A stretch of 64,000 nt of DNA from Mesorhizobium sp. C432A. Its GTDB lineage: Bacteria; Pseudomonadota; Alphaproteobacteria; Rhizobiales; Rhizobiaceae. Positions 29,174 to 41,002 of this stretch are shown piece after piece (within the stretch, counting starts at the first letter, position 1; each line of letters starts with the position of its first letter). A model generated the notes under the pieces. That model saw nothing but the letters and a program-made list of their open reading frames with translations. It was not told the DNA's origin and made no database searches. Position numbers and translations under genes: made by a program. The stretch covers positions 2,335,001-2,399,000 of the forward strand of contig NZ_CP100470.1 in the NCBI RefSeq assembly GCF_030323145.1, read 5' to 3'.

Positions 29174-30688
29174 TCAGCCGACCCACCAACCGGTGCGCTG
29201 GCCGCGATGAAATTGGATTGTCTTTTCCTCGGTATAATCCTCGACAGCGCGTTTGCCGAGTTCGCGTCCGATGCCGGACTGCTTGTAGCCCCCGAATGGC
29301 AACTCGGGAAAGCCTTCCATGAATGTGTTCACCCAAACGGTCCCCGAACGCACACCACGCGCCACCGACATACAAGTGTCGATGCTGGCGCTCCACACCC
29401 CTGCCGAAAGACCATAGGGCGTGTTGTTGGCGATGTGCAACGCCTTTTCAATCGATCCAAAAGTCAGCACGGAGAGCACCGGGCCGAACACTTCCTCGCG
29501 CGCAATAGCCATGTCTTCGGTAACGCCGCGGATGATGGTCGGATCGAGGTACTGGCCGGCATTGGACGCCAGCTGGCCGCCACCGCAATAGACATTGCTG
29601 CCGTCTTTTGCTGCTACCGCGACGTAACCCGCGACCTTGGTCAGATGGTCGGCTGATATCATCGCGCCAACCTTGGTTCGGTCGTCGAGTGGGTCGCCGA
29701 CCGTTACCTTGGCGGTCAGGGCCTTGACAGTGGCGAGGAAATCGTCGGCGATGGCTTCATGCACGATCAGCCGACTGCCGGCATTGCAGCATTCGCCGGC
29801 GTTGAAGAAGCCGCCGAACACTGCTGCGTCAGCGGCCGCCTCGAGATCGGCATCGGGGAAGACGATCTGGCCGTTCTTGCCGCCGAGCTCCATCGAGACT
29901 TTCTTCAGCGACTGCGCGGCGGAAGCCATGGTCATCTTGCCGACGCGGGTAGAGCCGGTGAACGACACCATCTCGACCAGCGGATGGCTGACCATCGGCC
30001 CCCCGACATCGGCGCCGAGGCCGGCCAGGATGTTGACGACGCCCGCGGGCAGGCCGGCCTGCATCAGGATGTCGCCGAGCACGAAGGTCGAGGCCGAGGT
30101 CATTTCGCTCGGCTTGACCACCGCGGTGCAGCCGGCGGCGAGCGCGAAGGGCAGTTTCTGGCTGACGATCAGGAACGGGAAATTCCACGGGGTGATGATC
30201 GAGACGACGCCGATCGGCTCGCGCAGGACCACGCCCAGCATGGCGTCGCCGAGATTGGCGTAGCTTTCGCCGTGCAGCGTGCGGGCGAGCGAGGCGGCAT
30301 AGCGCCAGATGTCGATGGCGCCGCCGATCTCGCCGCGCGCCTGGGCGATCGGCTTGCCGGATTCCAGCGCATCGAGTCGGGCGATGTCTTCGAGCTGGGC
30401 CTCGATCAGGTCGGCCGTCTTGAGCAGGATGGCGGCGCGCTCGGCCGCCTTCGTGCGCGGCCACGGGCCGGTCTCGAATGCCTTGTGCGCGGCCTGCATG
30501 GCCGCCTCCACCTCGGCCTCGCCTGCCTGCGCATAGCGCGAAACGGTGAAGCCATGGCCGGGGCTGTTGCGCGCAATCGTGCGGCCGTCACGGGCATCGA
30601 CATGCTTGCCGTCGATCAGGAGCTTGTAAGCCTTCGGCGCCTTGGACGCCTCGGCCGGCATGGAAATGTTGAGCGGTGCGTTCATCAT
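29174..30688 (-). CDS. aldehyde dehydrogenase
   Basis: A 504-residue aldehyde dehydrogenase with TPWNFPFLIVSQKLPFA (cofactor entry), FTGSTRVGKMTMA, the general base in MELGGKNGQIVFPDA and the catalytic cysteine in NAGECCNAGSRLIVHE. Conserved KPSEMTS and FGGYKQSGIGRELG are present. The length fits the betaine/hydroxymuconic semialdehyde branch. It is one of six enzymes in this operon and would take an aldehyde made by a GMC oxidoreductase; that link is inferred from position. Confidence 0.92.
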   Translation of the reverse strand: MMNAPLNISMPAEASKAPKAYKLLIDGKHVDARDGRTIARNSPGHGFTVSRYAQAGEAEVEAAMQAAHKAFETGPWPRTKAAERAAILLKTADLIEAQLEDIARLDALESGKPIAQARGEIGGAIDIWRYAASLARTLHGESYANLGDAMLGVVLREPIGVVSIITPWNFPFLIVSQKLPFALAAGCTAVVKPSEMTSASTFVLGDILMQAGLPAGVVNILAGLGADVGGPMVSHPLVEMVSFTGSTRVGKMTMASAAQSLKKVSMELGGKNGQIVFPDADLEAAADAAVFGGFFNAGECCNAGSRLIVHEAIADDFLATVKALTAKVTVGDPLDDRTKVGAMISADHLTKVAGYVAVAAKDGSNVYCGGGQLASNAGQYLDPTIIRGVTEDMAIAREEVFGPVLSVLTFGSIEKALHIANNTPYGLSAGVWSASIDTCMSVARGVRSGTVWVNTFMEGFPELPFGGYKQSGIGRELGKRAVEDYTEEKTIQFHRGQRTGWWVG

Positions 30689-30695
30689 GCTTTCT

Positions 30696-31464
30696 CTAGG
30701 ATCTTGAAAAGGCCGGCTTCTGCTTGGCCTTGAAGGCGCTCACGCCGGCTTTGAGGTCGCCGGTCAGCGCAACGAAGCCGCTGGCGAGCGCCTCGGTGGC
30801 GGCCGCACTTTCCTCGCCTTCGGCGACCGCAATCATCAGCTTGGCGGCTTCGGTTGCGAGCGGCCCGCGCCCGGCGATTTTTTCGGCCCAAGTCCTGGCC
30901 TCTGCCAGCGCCTGGCCGGTCTCGACCACGCGGTCAACGACGCCGAGGGCAAGCGCGTCGGAGGCGGCAAAGAGCTCGCCGCCGAGTGCCATGCGGCGCA
31001 CGATCTGCGCACCAAAGCGGCGCACGGCGCGCTGCGTGCCGGACCAACCGGGGACGACGCCGATCGATGTCTCGGGGAAGCCGAGCTTCACCTGCGTTTC
31101 GGCGACACGGAAGTCGCAGGCGACCGCCAGCTCCAGCCCGCCACCCAGCGCATGGCCGGAAAGCACCGCGATGGTCGGCTGCCGCAGCCGCGCCAGTCGG
31201 TCGAAGACACGGTGCCCGTAGCGCACCCATTGCACCTGAAAGTCGGCAGCGCTCATTTGTGCCCAGGCCTCGACGTCGCCGCCGGCGCAAAAGCCTTTGC
31301 CTTCGCCACGGATCAGCACGACGCGCACGTCTTCAGCCATTTCGGCCTCGTCGAGCGTTGCCTCGAGCGCGCGCAGCATCGGAATGTCCAACGCATTGAA
31401 CTTTTCCGCCCGGCGCAGCGTGACGATGCCGATGGCGCCGTCCTGTTCGAAGGTGACGAGGCGC

Positions 31465-31472
<8 letters not shown>
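30696..31472 (-). CDS. enoyl-CoA hydratase/isomerase family (crotonase)
   Basis: A 258-residue crotonase-fold protein. The oxyanion-hole segments are GKGFCAGGDVEAWAQMS and HALGGGLELAVACDFRVAE; the active-site glutamate expected in hydratases is in FPETSIGVVPG. The C-terminal helices are complete. Start 31,472 has GGAGG six bases upstream and overlaps the stop of the CoA-transferase gene by eight bases. Crotonases hydrate, isomerise or cleave acyl-CoA; here the partner CoA-transferase would supply the thioester. Confidence 0.9.
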
Positions 31473-35128
<3,656 letters not shown>

Positions 35129-35163
35129 GTCGGTGGTTTCCTCCGCCTAAATGGGCAAATCTA

Positions 35164-35177
35164 TTGGAACGTTCTAA
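35164..35177. promoter_or_regulatory. LacI-type operator 1
   Basis: TTGGAACGTTCTAA, a 14-base inverted repeat with one mismatched pair and a central CG, lies 36 bases upstream of the LacI start. The CG-centred even palindrome is typical of LacI-family operators. Confidence 0.65.
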
Positions 35178-35316
35178 CCACTCTGCCAAACGAGAGTCAA
35201 TCAGGATTCTTGCGGAGATCGAAAAGGTGATGAATGCGGTTCCCAGCAAGGACTCTTAGCCTTCTTCGGCAGTTGGACCGGTTCAATCGCCGGAATCATA
35301 AAGGTGCTTGATTTAT

Positions 35317-35328
35317 TGGAACGTTCCA
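35317..35328. promoter_or_regulatory. LacI-type operator 2
   Basis: TGGAACGTTCCA, a perfect 12-base palindrome sharing the GGAACGTTC core with operator 1, lies 29 bases upstream of the DUF993 start. The two centres are about 152 bases apart. Confidence 0.7.
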
Positions 35329-35357
35329 TTTACAGGATGCCGAAAACGGAGGTTGCC

Positions 35358-36512
35358 ATGGATATCACCCTGCCTACGCAGAATGGCGGCCGCGTCAGCT
35401 ACAAGCTCGCGGGCAGTCCGGTCGAGCCCGTAATCGGTGCGGTTTTCCCGCGCATCGCCTATGCCGCGGCCCATGTCGTCGCCGACCCTTTCGCGATGAC
35501 CGACCCCTGGTCGAAGCCTGCGGTCGACTGGGACAAGACGATGGCGTTTCGGCATCATTTGTGGCGGCTTGGCTTCCGCATCGCCGAGGCGATGGACACC
35601 TCCCAGCGCGGCATGGGTTTCGACTGGGCGAATGCGCAGGAATTGATCCGCCGCTCGATCGCCGAGGCGCGCAGCGTCGAAGGCGCAGACCTCGCCTCGG
35701 GCGCCGGCACCGATCATCTGGCGCCGGCCAATTCGAGATCACTCGAAGATGTGATCGCCGCCTATGAGCAGCAGTTCGCTTTCATTGAAGGCGAGGGCGG
35801 CAAGGCGATCATGATGGCCAGCCGGGCGCTGGCAGCGGTCGCAAAGGGTCCGGACGACTATATCAGGGTCTACGATCGCATCCTCAGCCAGGCATCCGGC
35901 AAGGTCATCCTGCACTGGCTGGGCGACATGTTCGATCCTGCACTGAAAGGTTATTGGGGCAGCGGCAATTTCGAGGCCGCGCTCGACACCGTCGTCGCCA
36001 TCATCGAGCGCCATGCCGGCAAGGTCGAGGGGATAAAGATTTCCCTGCTCGATGCCGGCAAGGAAGTTGCCTTGCGCAACCGGTTGCCGGAAGGCGTCGT
36101 CATGTTCACCGGCGACGATTTCAACTATCCCGAACTGATTGCCGGCGACGGGAAGCGGCACTCGCACGCCTTGCTCGGCATATTCGACGCCATCGCGCCG
36201 GTCGCCAGTGCGGCGCTCGCGAAACTGGCTGACGGCGACCGCGCCGGCTTTGACGCGCTGATGGCGCCGACAGTGCCGTTGTCGCGCAAGATCTTCGAGG
36301 CGCCGACGGAGTATTACAAGGCCGCCATCGTCTTCATGGCCTGGCTCAACGGCCATCAGGACCATTTCGCCATGGTCGGCGGCATGCAGTCGGCGCGCGG
36401 CATCCTGCACTATGCCGACATCTTCCGCCTTGCCGACCAGGCAGGGTTGCTCGCCGATCCCGAGCTTGCGCTGGCCAGGATGAAGCATTTCTGCGCGGTT
36501 GCAGGTGCCTGA
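35358..36512 (+). CDS. DUF993 family protein (DapA-like TIM barrel)
   Basis: A 384-residue protein of the DUF993 family, related in fold to dihydrodipicolinate synthase-type aldolases. Characteristic stretches are DITLPTQNGGRVSYK at the start, DKTMAFRHHLWRLGFRIAEAMDT, GTDHLAP and EGIKISLLDAGKEVALR, where the lysine is the candidate Schiff-base residue. The start at 35,358 has GGAGG five bases upstream; earlier codons do not. It is divergent from the LacI/Gfo operon and shares its control region. Members commonly sit beside Gfo/Idh/MocA and sugar-importer genes, so a retro-aldol step on an oxidised sugar is a fair guess; no reaction is proven. Confidence 0.85.
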   Translation: MDITLPTQNGGRVSYKLAGSPVEPVIGAVFPRIAYAAAHVVADPFAMTDPWSKPAVDWDKTMAFRHHLWRLGFRIAEAMDTSQRGMGFDWANAQELIRRSIAEARSVEGADLASGAGTDHLAPANSRSLEDVIAAYEQQFAFIEGEGGKAIMMASRALAAVAKGPDDYIRVYDRILSQASGKVILHWLGDMFDPALKGYWGSGNFEAALDTVVAIIERHAGKVEGIKISLLDAGKEVALRNRLPEGVVMFTGDDFNYPELIAGDGKRHSHALLGIFDAIAPVASAALAKLADGDRAGFDALMAPTVPLSRKIFEAPTEYYKAAIVFMAWLNGHQDHFAMVGGMQSARGILHYADIFRLADQAGLLADPELALARMKHFCAVAGA

Positions 36513-36615
36513 GAACGACACAATCGCTGGCTGAAACCTGTCCCCCGTATGGGGATTTGCGTTCTCGCGCCAAATCTGTATTCGGTTGCCGGGATTGGAT
36601 GCGGACGGAGCGGCA

Positions 36616-37686
36616 ATGACGGAAAAAGTGGCGCTCATCACCGGTGTAACCGGGCAGGACGGGGCCTATCTCGCAGAATTGCTTCTGCAGAAGGGCTATA
36701 TTGTCCATGGCGTCAAACGCCGCTCGTCCTCGTTCAACACCGAGCGCGTTGACGACATCTATGTCGATCCGCACGAGCGCGGTGCGCGTTTCTTCCTGCA
36801 TTATGGTGACCTGACCGACGCCACCAACCTTATTCGCCTGGTGCAGGAGACACAGCCCGGCGAGATCTACAATCTCGGCGCCCAGAGTCATGTCCAGGTG
36901 AGTTTCGAGACGCCGGAATACACCGGCAATGCCGATGCGCTGGGAGCACTCAGGCTGCTCGAGGCGATCCGCATCCTGCGCCTGGAGAAGTCGGTGCGCT
37001 TCTATCAGGCCTCGACGTCGGAGCTTTATGGCAAGGCGCGCGAGGTCCCGCAAAGCGAGACCACGCCCTTTCATCCGCGCTCGCCCTATGCCGCGGCCAA
37101 GCTTTACGCCTACTGGATCACGGTCAATTACCGCGAGGCTTACGGCGTGTTCGCCGCCAACGGCATCCTGTTCAATCACGAAAGCCCGACACGCGGCGAG
37201 ACCTTCGTCACTCGCAAGATCACACGGGCCGTCGCCTCGATTCATCATGGCCTGCAGGACACGCTCTATCTCGGCAACATCGATGCCAAGCGTGACTGGG
37301 GCCATGCGCGCGACTATGTAGAGGGCATGTGGCGCATTCTGCAGCACAGCGAAGCCGATGACTTCGTGCTGGCGACCGGCGAGGCGCATTCCGTGCGCGA
37401 ATTCGTCGAACTGGCTTTTGCCGAGACCGGACGCAGCATCCGCTGGCAAGGCGAGGGTGTCGATGAAGTCGGTGTCGATGCCGGTTCGGGCACTGTCCTG
37501 GTCCGTATCGATCCGCGCTATTTCCGGCCGACCGAGGTCGATCTGCTGCTCGGTGACCCCGCCAAGGCCAAGGCAAGACTCGGCTGGTCGCACACGACCG
37601 GCTTCAGGGATCTGGTGACGGAAATGGTGCAGGCCGATCTGGCACGCGCGGCCGGCGGCACGCGGCAGAACAGCCGTTCTGCGTGA
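36616..37686 (+). CDS. gmd: GDP-mannose 4,6-dehydratase
   Basis: A 356-residue extended SDR making GDP-4-keto-6-deoxymannose from GDP-mannose. The cofactor motif [43 protein letters not shown], the YxxxK pair in [12 protein letters not shown] and [17 protein letters not shown] are the hallmarks of Gmd. GGAG lies five bases before 36,616. Ten bases separate it from the next gene. The product is the precursor of GDP-L-fucose and of other 6-deoxyhexoses used in lipopolysaccharide, exopolysaccharide or nodulation-factor decoration. Confidence 0.95.
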   Translation: MTEKVALITGVTGQDGAYLAELLLQKGYIVHGVKRRSSSFNTERVDDIYVDPHERGARFFLHYGDLTDATNLIRLVQETQPGEIYNLGAQSHVQVSFETPEYTGNADALGALRLLEAIRILRLEKSVRFYQASTSELYGKAREVPQSETTPFHPRSPYAAAKLYAYWITVNYREAYGVFAANGILFNHESPTRGETFVTRKITRAVASIHHGLQDTLYLGNIDAKRDWGHARDYVEGMWRILQHSEADDFVLATGEAHSVREFVELAFAETGRSIRWQGEGVDEVGVDAGSGTVLVRIDPRYFRPTEVDLLLGDPAKAKARLGWSHTTGFRDLVTEMVQADLARAAGGTRQNSRSA

Positions 37687-37695
37687 GGCAGGCCG

Positions 37696-38664
37696 ATGGA
37701 CGCGACATTTGAACTGAAGGGCAAGCGTGTCTTCGTCGCCGGGCATCGTGGCATGGTCGGTTCGGCCGTCGTGCGCCGGCTGGCGAGCGAGGACTGCGAG
37801 ATACTCACCATATCGCGCGACAAGCTCGACCTGCTCGACCAGGCGGGGGTGCGGCGCTGGATGGCCGACCACAGGCCGGATGCGGTGGTGATGGCGGCCG
37901 CCAAAGTCGGCGGTATCCTGGCCAATGACCGGTTCCCTGTCGATTTCCTGCAGCAAAACCTGGTTATGCAGGGCAATGTCATTGACGGCGCCTTTCGCAG
38001 CGAGGTCGGCAAGCTTTTGTTTCTCGGCTCGTCCTGCATCTATCCAAAGCTCGCGCCGCAGCCGATCAGGGAAGACGCGCTGCTGACCGGTCCGCTCGAA
38101 CCCACCAATGAATGGTATGCGATCGCCAAGATCGCCGGGCTCAAACTGTGCCAGGCCTATCGGCGCCAGCATGGCGTCGACTACATCTCGGCGATGCCGG
38201 CCAACCTTTATGGTCCTGGCGACAATTTCGACCTGCAGAGCAGCCATGTCGTACCGGCGCTGATGCGCAAGGCGCATGCGCTGGCGCTGAGCGGTGGCAG
38301 CAGCCTGGAGGTCTGGGGCTCGGGCACGCCGCGGCGTGAATTCCTGCATGTCGACGACGCCGCCGATGCCTTGGTCTGGCTGTTGAAGAATTATGCCGGC
38401 GACGGCCACGTCAATGTCGGCTCGGGAGAGGATGTCACCATTGCCGAGCTTGCCCAGACCGTCGCATCGGTCGTCGGCGTCGAGGCTGATATCGCCTTCG
38501 ATACGACCAAGCCAGACGGCACGCCGCGCAAGTTGATGGATGTTTCGCGGCTGTTTGCGACGGGATGGCGCCCCCGCTACGCGCTTCGCGGTGGATTGGA
38601 ACAGACATATGCGTGGTTTCTCAACCATGTTGAGAAGGGTGATGTCCGCCTCGGCGCGGCCTGA
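37696..38664 (+). CDS. fcl: GDP-L-fucose synthase
   Basis: A 322-residue epimerase-reductase acting on the product of the preceding gene. AGHRGMVGSAVVRRL binds NADPH, FLGSSCIYPK and EWYAIAKIAGLK hold the catalytic serine, tyrosine and lysine, and PTNEWYAIAK plus NLYGPGDNF are family marks. It is ten bases after gmd, so the pair makes GDP-L-fucose as an operon. No fucosyltransferase lies next to it, so the sugar is used elsewhere. Confidence 0.95.
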   Translation: MDATFELKGKRVFVAGHRGMVGSAVVRRLASEDCEILTISRDKLDLLDQAGVRRWMADHRPDAVVMAAAKVGGILANDRFPVDFLQQNLVMQGNVIDGAFRSEVGKLLFLGSSCIYPKLAPQPIREDALLTGPLEPTNEWYAIAKIAGLKLCQAYRRQHGVDYISAMPANLYGPGDNFDLQSSHVVPALMRKAHALALSGGSSLEVWGSGTPRREFLHVDDAADALVWLLKNYAGDGHVNVGSGEDVTIAELAQTVASVVGVEADIAFDTTKPDGTPRKLMDVSRLFATGWRPRYALRGGLEQTYAWFLNHVEKGDVRLGAA

Positions 38665-38745
38665 TTCCAATTTTCCTTGAACCATTTCGCTGCCGCCCGC
38701 GACCAAGCGGTGTGTAGCAAACACGGTCCATCAAGGAGAACGTCA

Positions 38746-38952
38746 ATGTTTATCACTTCAAGAAACGTCTTTCTCGCCGCCATCGCGGTTTCGGTGCTGG
38801 CAGGGTGTCAGACGGCACCGCCGAGGGAATGCGAGAAGACCAAGCCCGGTGTCACCTACAACGGCAAATGCTGCGGCATCGGCACACCGTGCCGTGAAGG
38901 CAACAACACCCCTCATGACAAGCCCGACAGGCCCGATCCGCGGCCACAGTGA
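38746..38952 (+). CDS. small predicted lipoprotein
   Basis: A 68-residue protein with a lipoprotein signal: a hydrophobic N-terminus (FLAAIAVSVLAGC) ending in the lipobox LAGC, with Cys at about 22. The mature part is short and has four further cysteines (REC, KCC, TPCR) and a proline- and aspartate-rich tail. AAGGAG lies eight bases before the start. A 30-base perfect palindrome follows 12 bases after the stop. The function is unknown. Confidence 0.75.
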   Translation: MFITSRNVFLAAIAVSVLAGCQTAPPRECEKTKPGVTYNGKCCGIGTPCREGNNTPHDKPDRPDPRPQ

Positions 38953-38963
38953 TCCGCGAGCCA

Positions 38964-38993
38964 GAAACGTCCCGGCACGTGCCGGGACGTTTC
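38964..38993. terminator. bidirectional terminator-like palindrome
   Basis: A perfect 30-base palindrome (arms GAAACGTCCCGGCAC and its complement) with a TTT on the 3' side of either strand, 12 bases after the lipoprotein gene. From here to about 39,210 I see no gene or other signal. Confidence 0.7.
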
Positions 38994-39235
38994 GTCCCCC
39001 GACAGGGTGGATTTACGGTCGGAAGGCCGCTACCCGGTTCCTTGCTGGCCGGCATTTTAATACGAAACGGGACGGCGGGGCAGTAGACGATGCGGTCGCG
39101 CAGATCGCGCGAAAACTTCCCGCCGGATCTGTACTTCAAGGGGCTGTTCGACTGTTCGAAGGGAAGGTCCCGGAGAAACTCAGATTTCGCTTTCCGTCGA
39201 TGCGAAGGATGCTACTAAAAAAAATTCGAGATGCT

Positions 39236-39263
39236 CTTGAACTCATTTGGGGCGCCTCCTAAT
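39236..39263 (+). promoter_or_regulatory. sigma-32 (RpoH)-type heat-shock promoter
   Basis: CTTGAA at 39,236-39,241 and CCTAAT at 39,258-39,263 are 16 bases apart, close to the alphaproteobacterial RpoH pattern (CTTGAA and CCTATAT-like). An A tract (39,219-39,225) lies just upstream. Transcription would start near 39,270, giving a leader of about 90 bases to the small heat-shock gene. Confidence 0.65.
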
Positions 39264-39289
39264 TCGATTTCCGCCAAGGCCATAAGGCT

Positions 39290-39361
39290 CGGCAAAAAAT
39301 GGCGGCGCCGCACGGGGCGGCGTCCTTGTACCCATGTTGCTTCAAGGAGGATGTGGCTATG
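39290..39361 (+). ncRNA. ROSE-like RNA thermometer
   Basis: The leader of the heat-shock gene can fold into a GC-rich hairpin (CGCCGC / GGCGGCG near 39,303-39,322) and a last hairpin in which GTTGCTTC (about 39,335-39,342) pairs with the ribosome site AAGGAGGA that follows it. The TTGCT against AGGAGG layout ending eight bases before the start codon is the signature of ROSE elements, known in rhizobia upstream of small heat-shock genes, which open on warming. Confidence 0.75.
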
Positions 39362-39823
39362 AGAACCTTTGATACCCTCTATCGGACCACCGTCGGTTTC
39401 GACCGGCTTTTCGACATGCTCGACAGCGGCACGCGTCCGGACTGGCCGCCCTATAACATCGAGAAGGTCGACGAGAACGATTACCGTATCTCGATGGCCA
39501 TCGCAGGCTTCAGCCAAGATGAGGTTGAGCTGACCCAGCATGGACCCGAACTGGTCGTGGTAGGCCAGAAAGCTGATGATCAGAGCGGACGCCAGCTGCT
39601 GCACCAGGGCATTGCCTACCGCAGTTTCAGGCAGACGTTCAAGCTTGCCGACCACATGAAGATCAAGGCAGCCAAACTGGAGAATGGCCTCCTCTCGATC
39701 GACATTGTCCGCGAGATTCCCGAAGAGCTGAAGCCGCGCCGCATCAGCATCGGCGTGGGCGACACGCCAACGGCCGCCACTCAGATCACGCAAGACACGG
39801 ACCGCGCGCGTAAAGCCGCGTAA
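39359..39823 (+). CDS. small heat-shock protein Hsp20 (IbpA/HspA class)
   Basis: A 154-residue alpha-crystallin-domain chaperone that binds unfolding proteins in the cytoplasm. The N-terminus has FDTLYRTTVGFDRLFDMLDS, and the crystallin domain (about 33-125) contains PPYNIEKVDENDYRISMAIAGF and AYRSFRQTFKLADHMKIKAAKLENGLLSIDI, with the A-x-x-x-N-G-L signature. The start is 39,359, just after AAGGAGG and the thermometer. Both a sigma-32-type promoter and a ROSE-like leader lie upstream, so control is at transcription and translation. Confidence 0.92.
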   Translation: MRTFDTLYRTTVGFDRLFDMLDSGTRPDWPPYNIEKVDENDYRISMAIAGFSQDEVELTQHGPELVVVGQKADDQSGRQLLHQGIAYRSFRQTFKLADHMKIKAAKLENGLLSIDIVREIPEELKPRRISIGVGDTPTAATQITQDTDRARKAA

Positions 39824-39858
39824 TCCTGTCGATCTGTCACACTTTGAACTGCGGGTCC

Positions 39859-39882
39859 GCCTCCCGGTTCCGGCCGGGAGGC
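39859..39882 (+). terminator. hairpin after the heat-shock gene
   Basis: GCCTCCCGG and CCGGGAGGC form a nine-pair stem with a six-base loop, 36 bases after the stop. There is no clear T run. Confidence 0.5.
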
Positions 39883-40007
39883 TGTGATTGCGGAGAAACG
39901 AAGATGATCACTGCAGGACCTACTGGCGCGCCTCTGTCGCGCGCCTGCAGTTGGCCTGGACCGCGCAAACCATGAAACTCAATGGTTCGTTCGATTTGGA
40001 GGATCAT

Positions 40008-40310
40008 ATGAACGATCGGATGTTTGACAGCGCCGTTTTCGTGAAAAGCGGCGACAACCTTGTTCAGGAAATCACGTGTCTCGAGGACGCTCTGGAGTTC
40101 CTCTATGAATGGCCGAAGGACAGGCGCGGCCCCATTCACCAAACCGCATTGCGGGCCTGCCAGCGAGCTTTCGATAGCGATTATCCGCTTTCCGCAGCCA
40201 GAGACGCGTTCAGCGGTTTTGCGAAAGCAGCCAGAATCCTTGAGGAAGTATCCACGACAATGCCGTGGATGATGGGCAGAGGTGGCGAAGGCGGAGGAGT
40301 GACTGCCTAA
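40008..40310 (+). CDS. DUF982 family protein (first copy)
   Basis: A 100-residue DUF982 protein. The domain shows as ITCLEDALEFLYEWPKDRRGP then HQTALRACQRAFDSDYPLSAARDAFSGFAKAARIL; the C-terminal tail is glycine-rich. GGAGG is five bases before the ATG at 40,008; an in-frame ATG 12 codons earlier is less likely. DUF982 proteins are abundant in rhizobia and have no assigned role. A second, diverged member follows at 40,426. Confidence 0.85.
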   Translation: MNDRMFDSAVFVKSGDNLVQEITCLEDALEFLYEWPKDRRGPIHQTALRACQRAFDSDYPLSAARDAFSGFAKAARILEEVSTTMPWMMGRGGEGGGVTA

Positions 40311-40408
40311 AGCGCGTCGCGAAACGGATTCATGCGACACGCTTTAAGTCTTTGTTTTGATGCATGTCGTTGTCCCAGAACGGCGGCATACTTCTGGGTG
40401 ACATGCAT
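40309..40408. repeat. two-hairpin intergenic repeat of rhizobial type
   Basis: AAAGCGCGTCGC pairs with GCGACACGCTTT (one mismatch) and, after a T-rich joint, ATGCATGTCG...CCCAGAA pairs with TTCTGGG..GACATGCAT. The repeat begins within the TAA stop of the first DUF982 gene. From memory, repeats of this shape are scattered in Mesorhizobium and Rhizobium genomes. It could terminate or protect the DUF982 message. Confidence 0.7.
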
Positions 40409-40425
40409 TAGGAAAGGAGGTCATG

Positions 40426-40710
40426 ATGCTATCGAAACCTTTTGAAAAGCCAGTCCGGGTGTGGGTGGGATTGGGCTTTCCCCGCCAACTCAACACGGTC
40501 GCAGATGCCTATCAATTCGCAGCCGAATGGTGTGGCAACAGCCCGGAGCAGAGAGCTGCTATTCGCGCTTGCAAAGCCGCTCTGATTGGTGATGTGGAAC
40601 CCGAGACAGCACGAGGCGTCTTCGTCGCGTTCGCTCGCAAGAAGGATATTCTTATGGAGGACGGCATCGAGCCTGCGCCTTCAAGGACGCTAAGCCCGCA
40701 CCACGTCTAA
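40426..40710 (+). CDS. DUF982 family protein (second copy)
   Basis: A 94-residue DUF982 protein, paralogous to the one at 40,008: WVGLGFPRQLNTVADAYQFAAEWC and RAAIRACKAALIGDVEPETARGVFVAFARKKDIL align with its core. AAGGAGG precedes two consecutive ATG codons; the second (40,426) has the better spacing of five bases. The stop again merges with the start of a repeat half-unit (TAAAGCGCGTCGCG). Confidence 0.82.
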   Translation: MLSKPFEKPVRVWVGLGFPRQLNTVADAYQFAAEWCGNSPEQRAAIRACKAALIGDVEPETARGVFVAFARKKDILMEDGIEPAPSRTLSPHHV

Positions 40711-40758
40711 AGCGCGTCGCGTTTGAACGAGGCGGCTGCCACAAGCGGTGGCCGCCTT
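40709..40758 (+). terminator. repeat half-unit plus terminator hairpin
   Basis: The first 14 bases (AAAGCGCGTCGCGT) repeat the left end of the element at 40,309. Then GGCGG..GCCAC (40,731-40,742) pairs with GTGGC.CGCC (40,748-40,756), ending in TT. It closes the DUF982 unit just before the prophage junction. Confidence 0.55.
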
Positions 40759-40817
40759 ACCGGCTAAGTTGTCGAAGGGGTGCGCCAAAAACGGGCTTGG
40801 CCAAGTGATCGAAAGGA

Positions 40818-40870
40818 TGGTGGGCGTGACAGGGATTGAACCTGTGACCCCTGCAATGTCAATGCAGTGC
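40818..40870 (-). other. attachment site: 3' part of tRNA-Val(GAC)
   Basis: On the minus strand, from about 40,870 to 40,818, the sequence gives the anticodon arm (CTGCA-TTGACAT-TGCAG, anticodon GAC), variable loop, T arm (ACAGG-TTCAATC-CCTGT), acceptor strand ACGCCCA and an encoded CCA. The D arm and 5' acceptor strand are missing; upstream bases (GAAAACAGAGAAC) do not fold. This is what a phage integrating in a tRNA 3' half leaves at the distal end. It is not a working tRNA. The restored complete gene is expected at the other prophage end. Confidence 0.85.
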
Positions 40871-40921
40871 GTTCTCTGTTTTCATTACCGAATATACGCC
40901 AACAGAGCGGGAACGGAGCGA

Positions 40922-40955
40922 AAACATTCAAATGTTTCTGTGCCGTTTCTGTGCC
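40922..40955. repeat. short repeats beside the attachment site
   Basis: AAACATT and AATGTTT (40,922-40,937) form an inverted repeat with a two-base centre, overlapping two tandem copies of GTTTCTGTGCC (40,934-40,944 and 40,945-40,955). Repeats beside a crossover site suggest integrase arm-binding sites. Confidence 0.5.
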
Positions 40956-40970
40956 AGAAGATGACGACGT

Positions 40971-41002
40971 AAAAAAGCCCGTTGCCGCGATTGGCAACGG
41001 GC
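40971..41002 (-). terminator. rho-independent terminator (minus strand)
   Basis: A perfect ten-pair stem (GCCCGTTGCC / GGCAACGGGC, six-base loop) followed on the minus strand by six T residues. It ends the two-gene unit at 41,914-41,136 and insulates the host side. Confidence 0.85.

Noticed and set aside
36346..38724. A 792-codon minus-strand open frame
   Set aside because: Antisense to DUF993, gmd and fcl, all with clear motifs; no protein family is visible in it.
40748..40972. A plus-strand frame containing the peptide VGVTGIEPVTPAMSMQ
   Set aside because: This peptide is the antisense translation of the tRNA-Val fragment, a well-known false gene.
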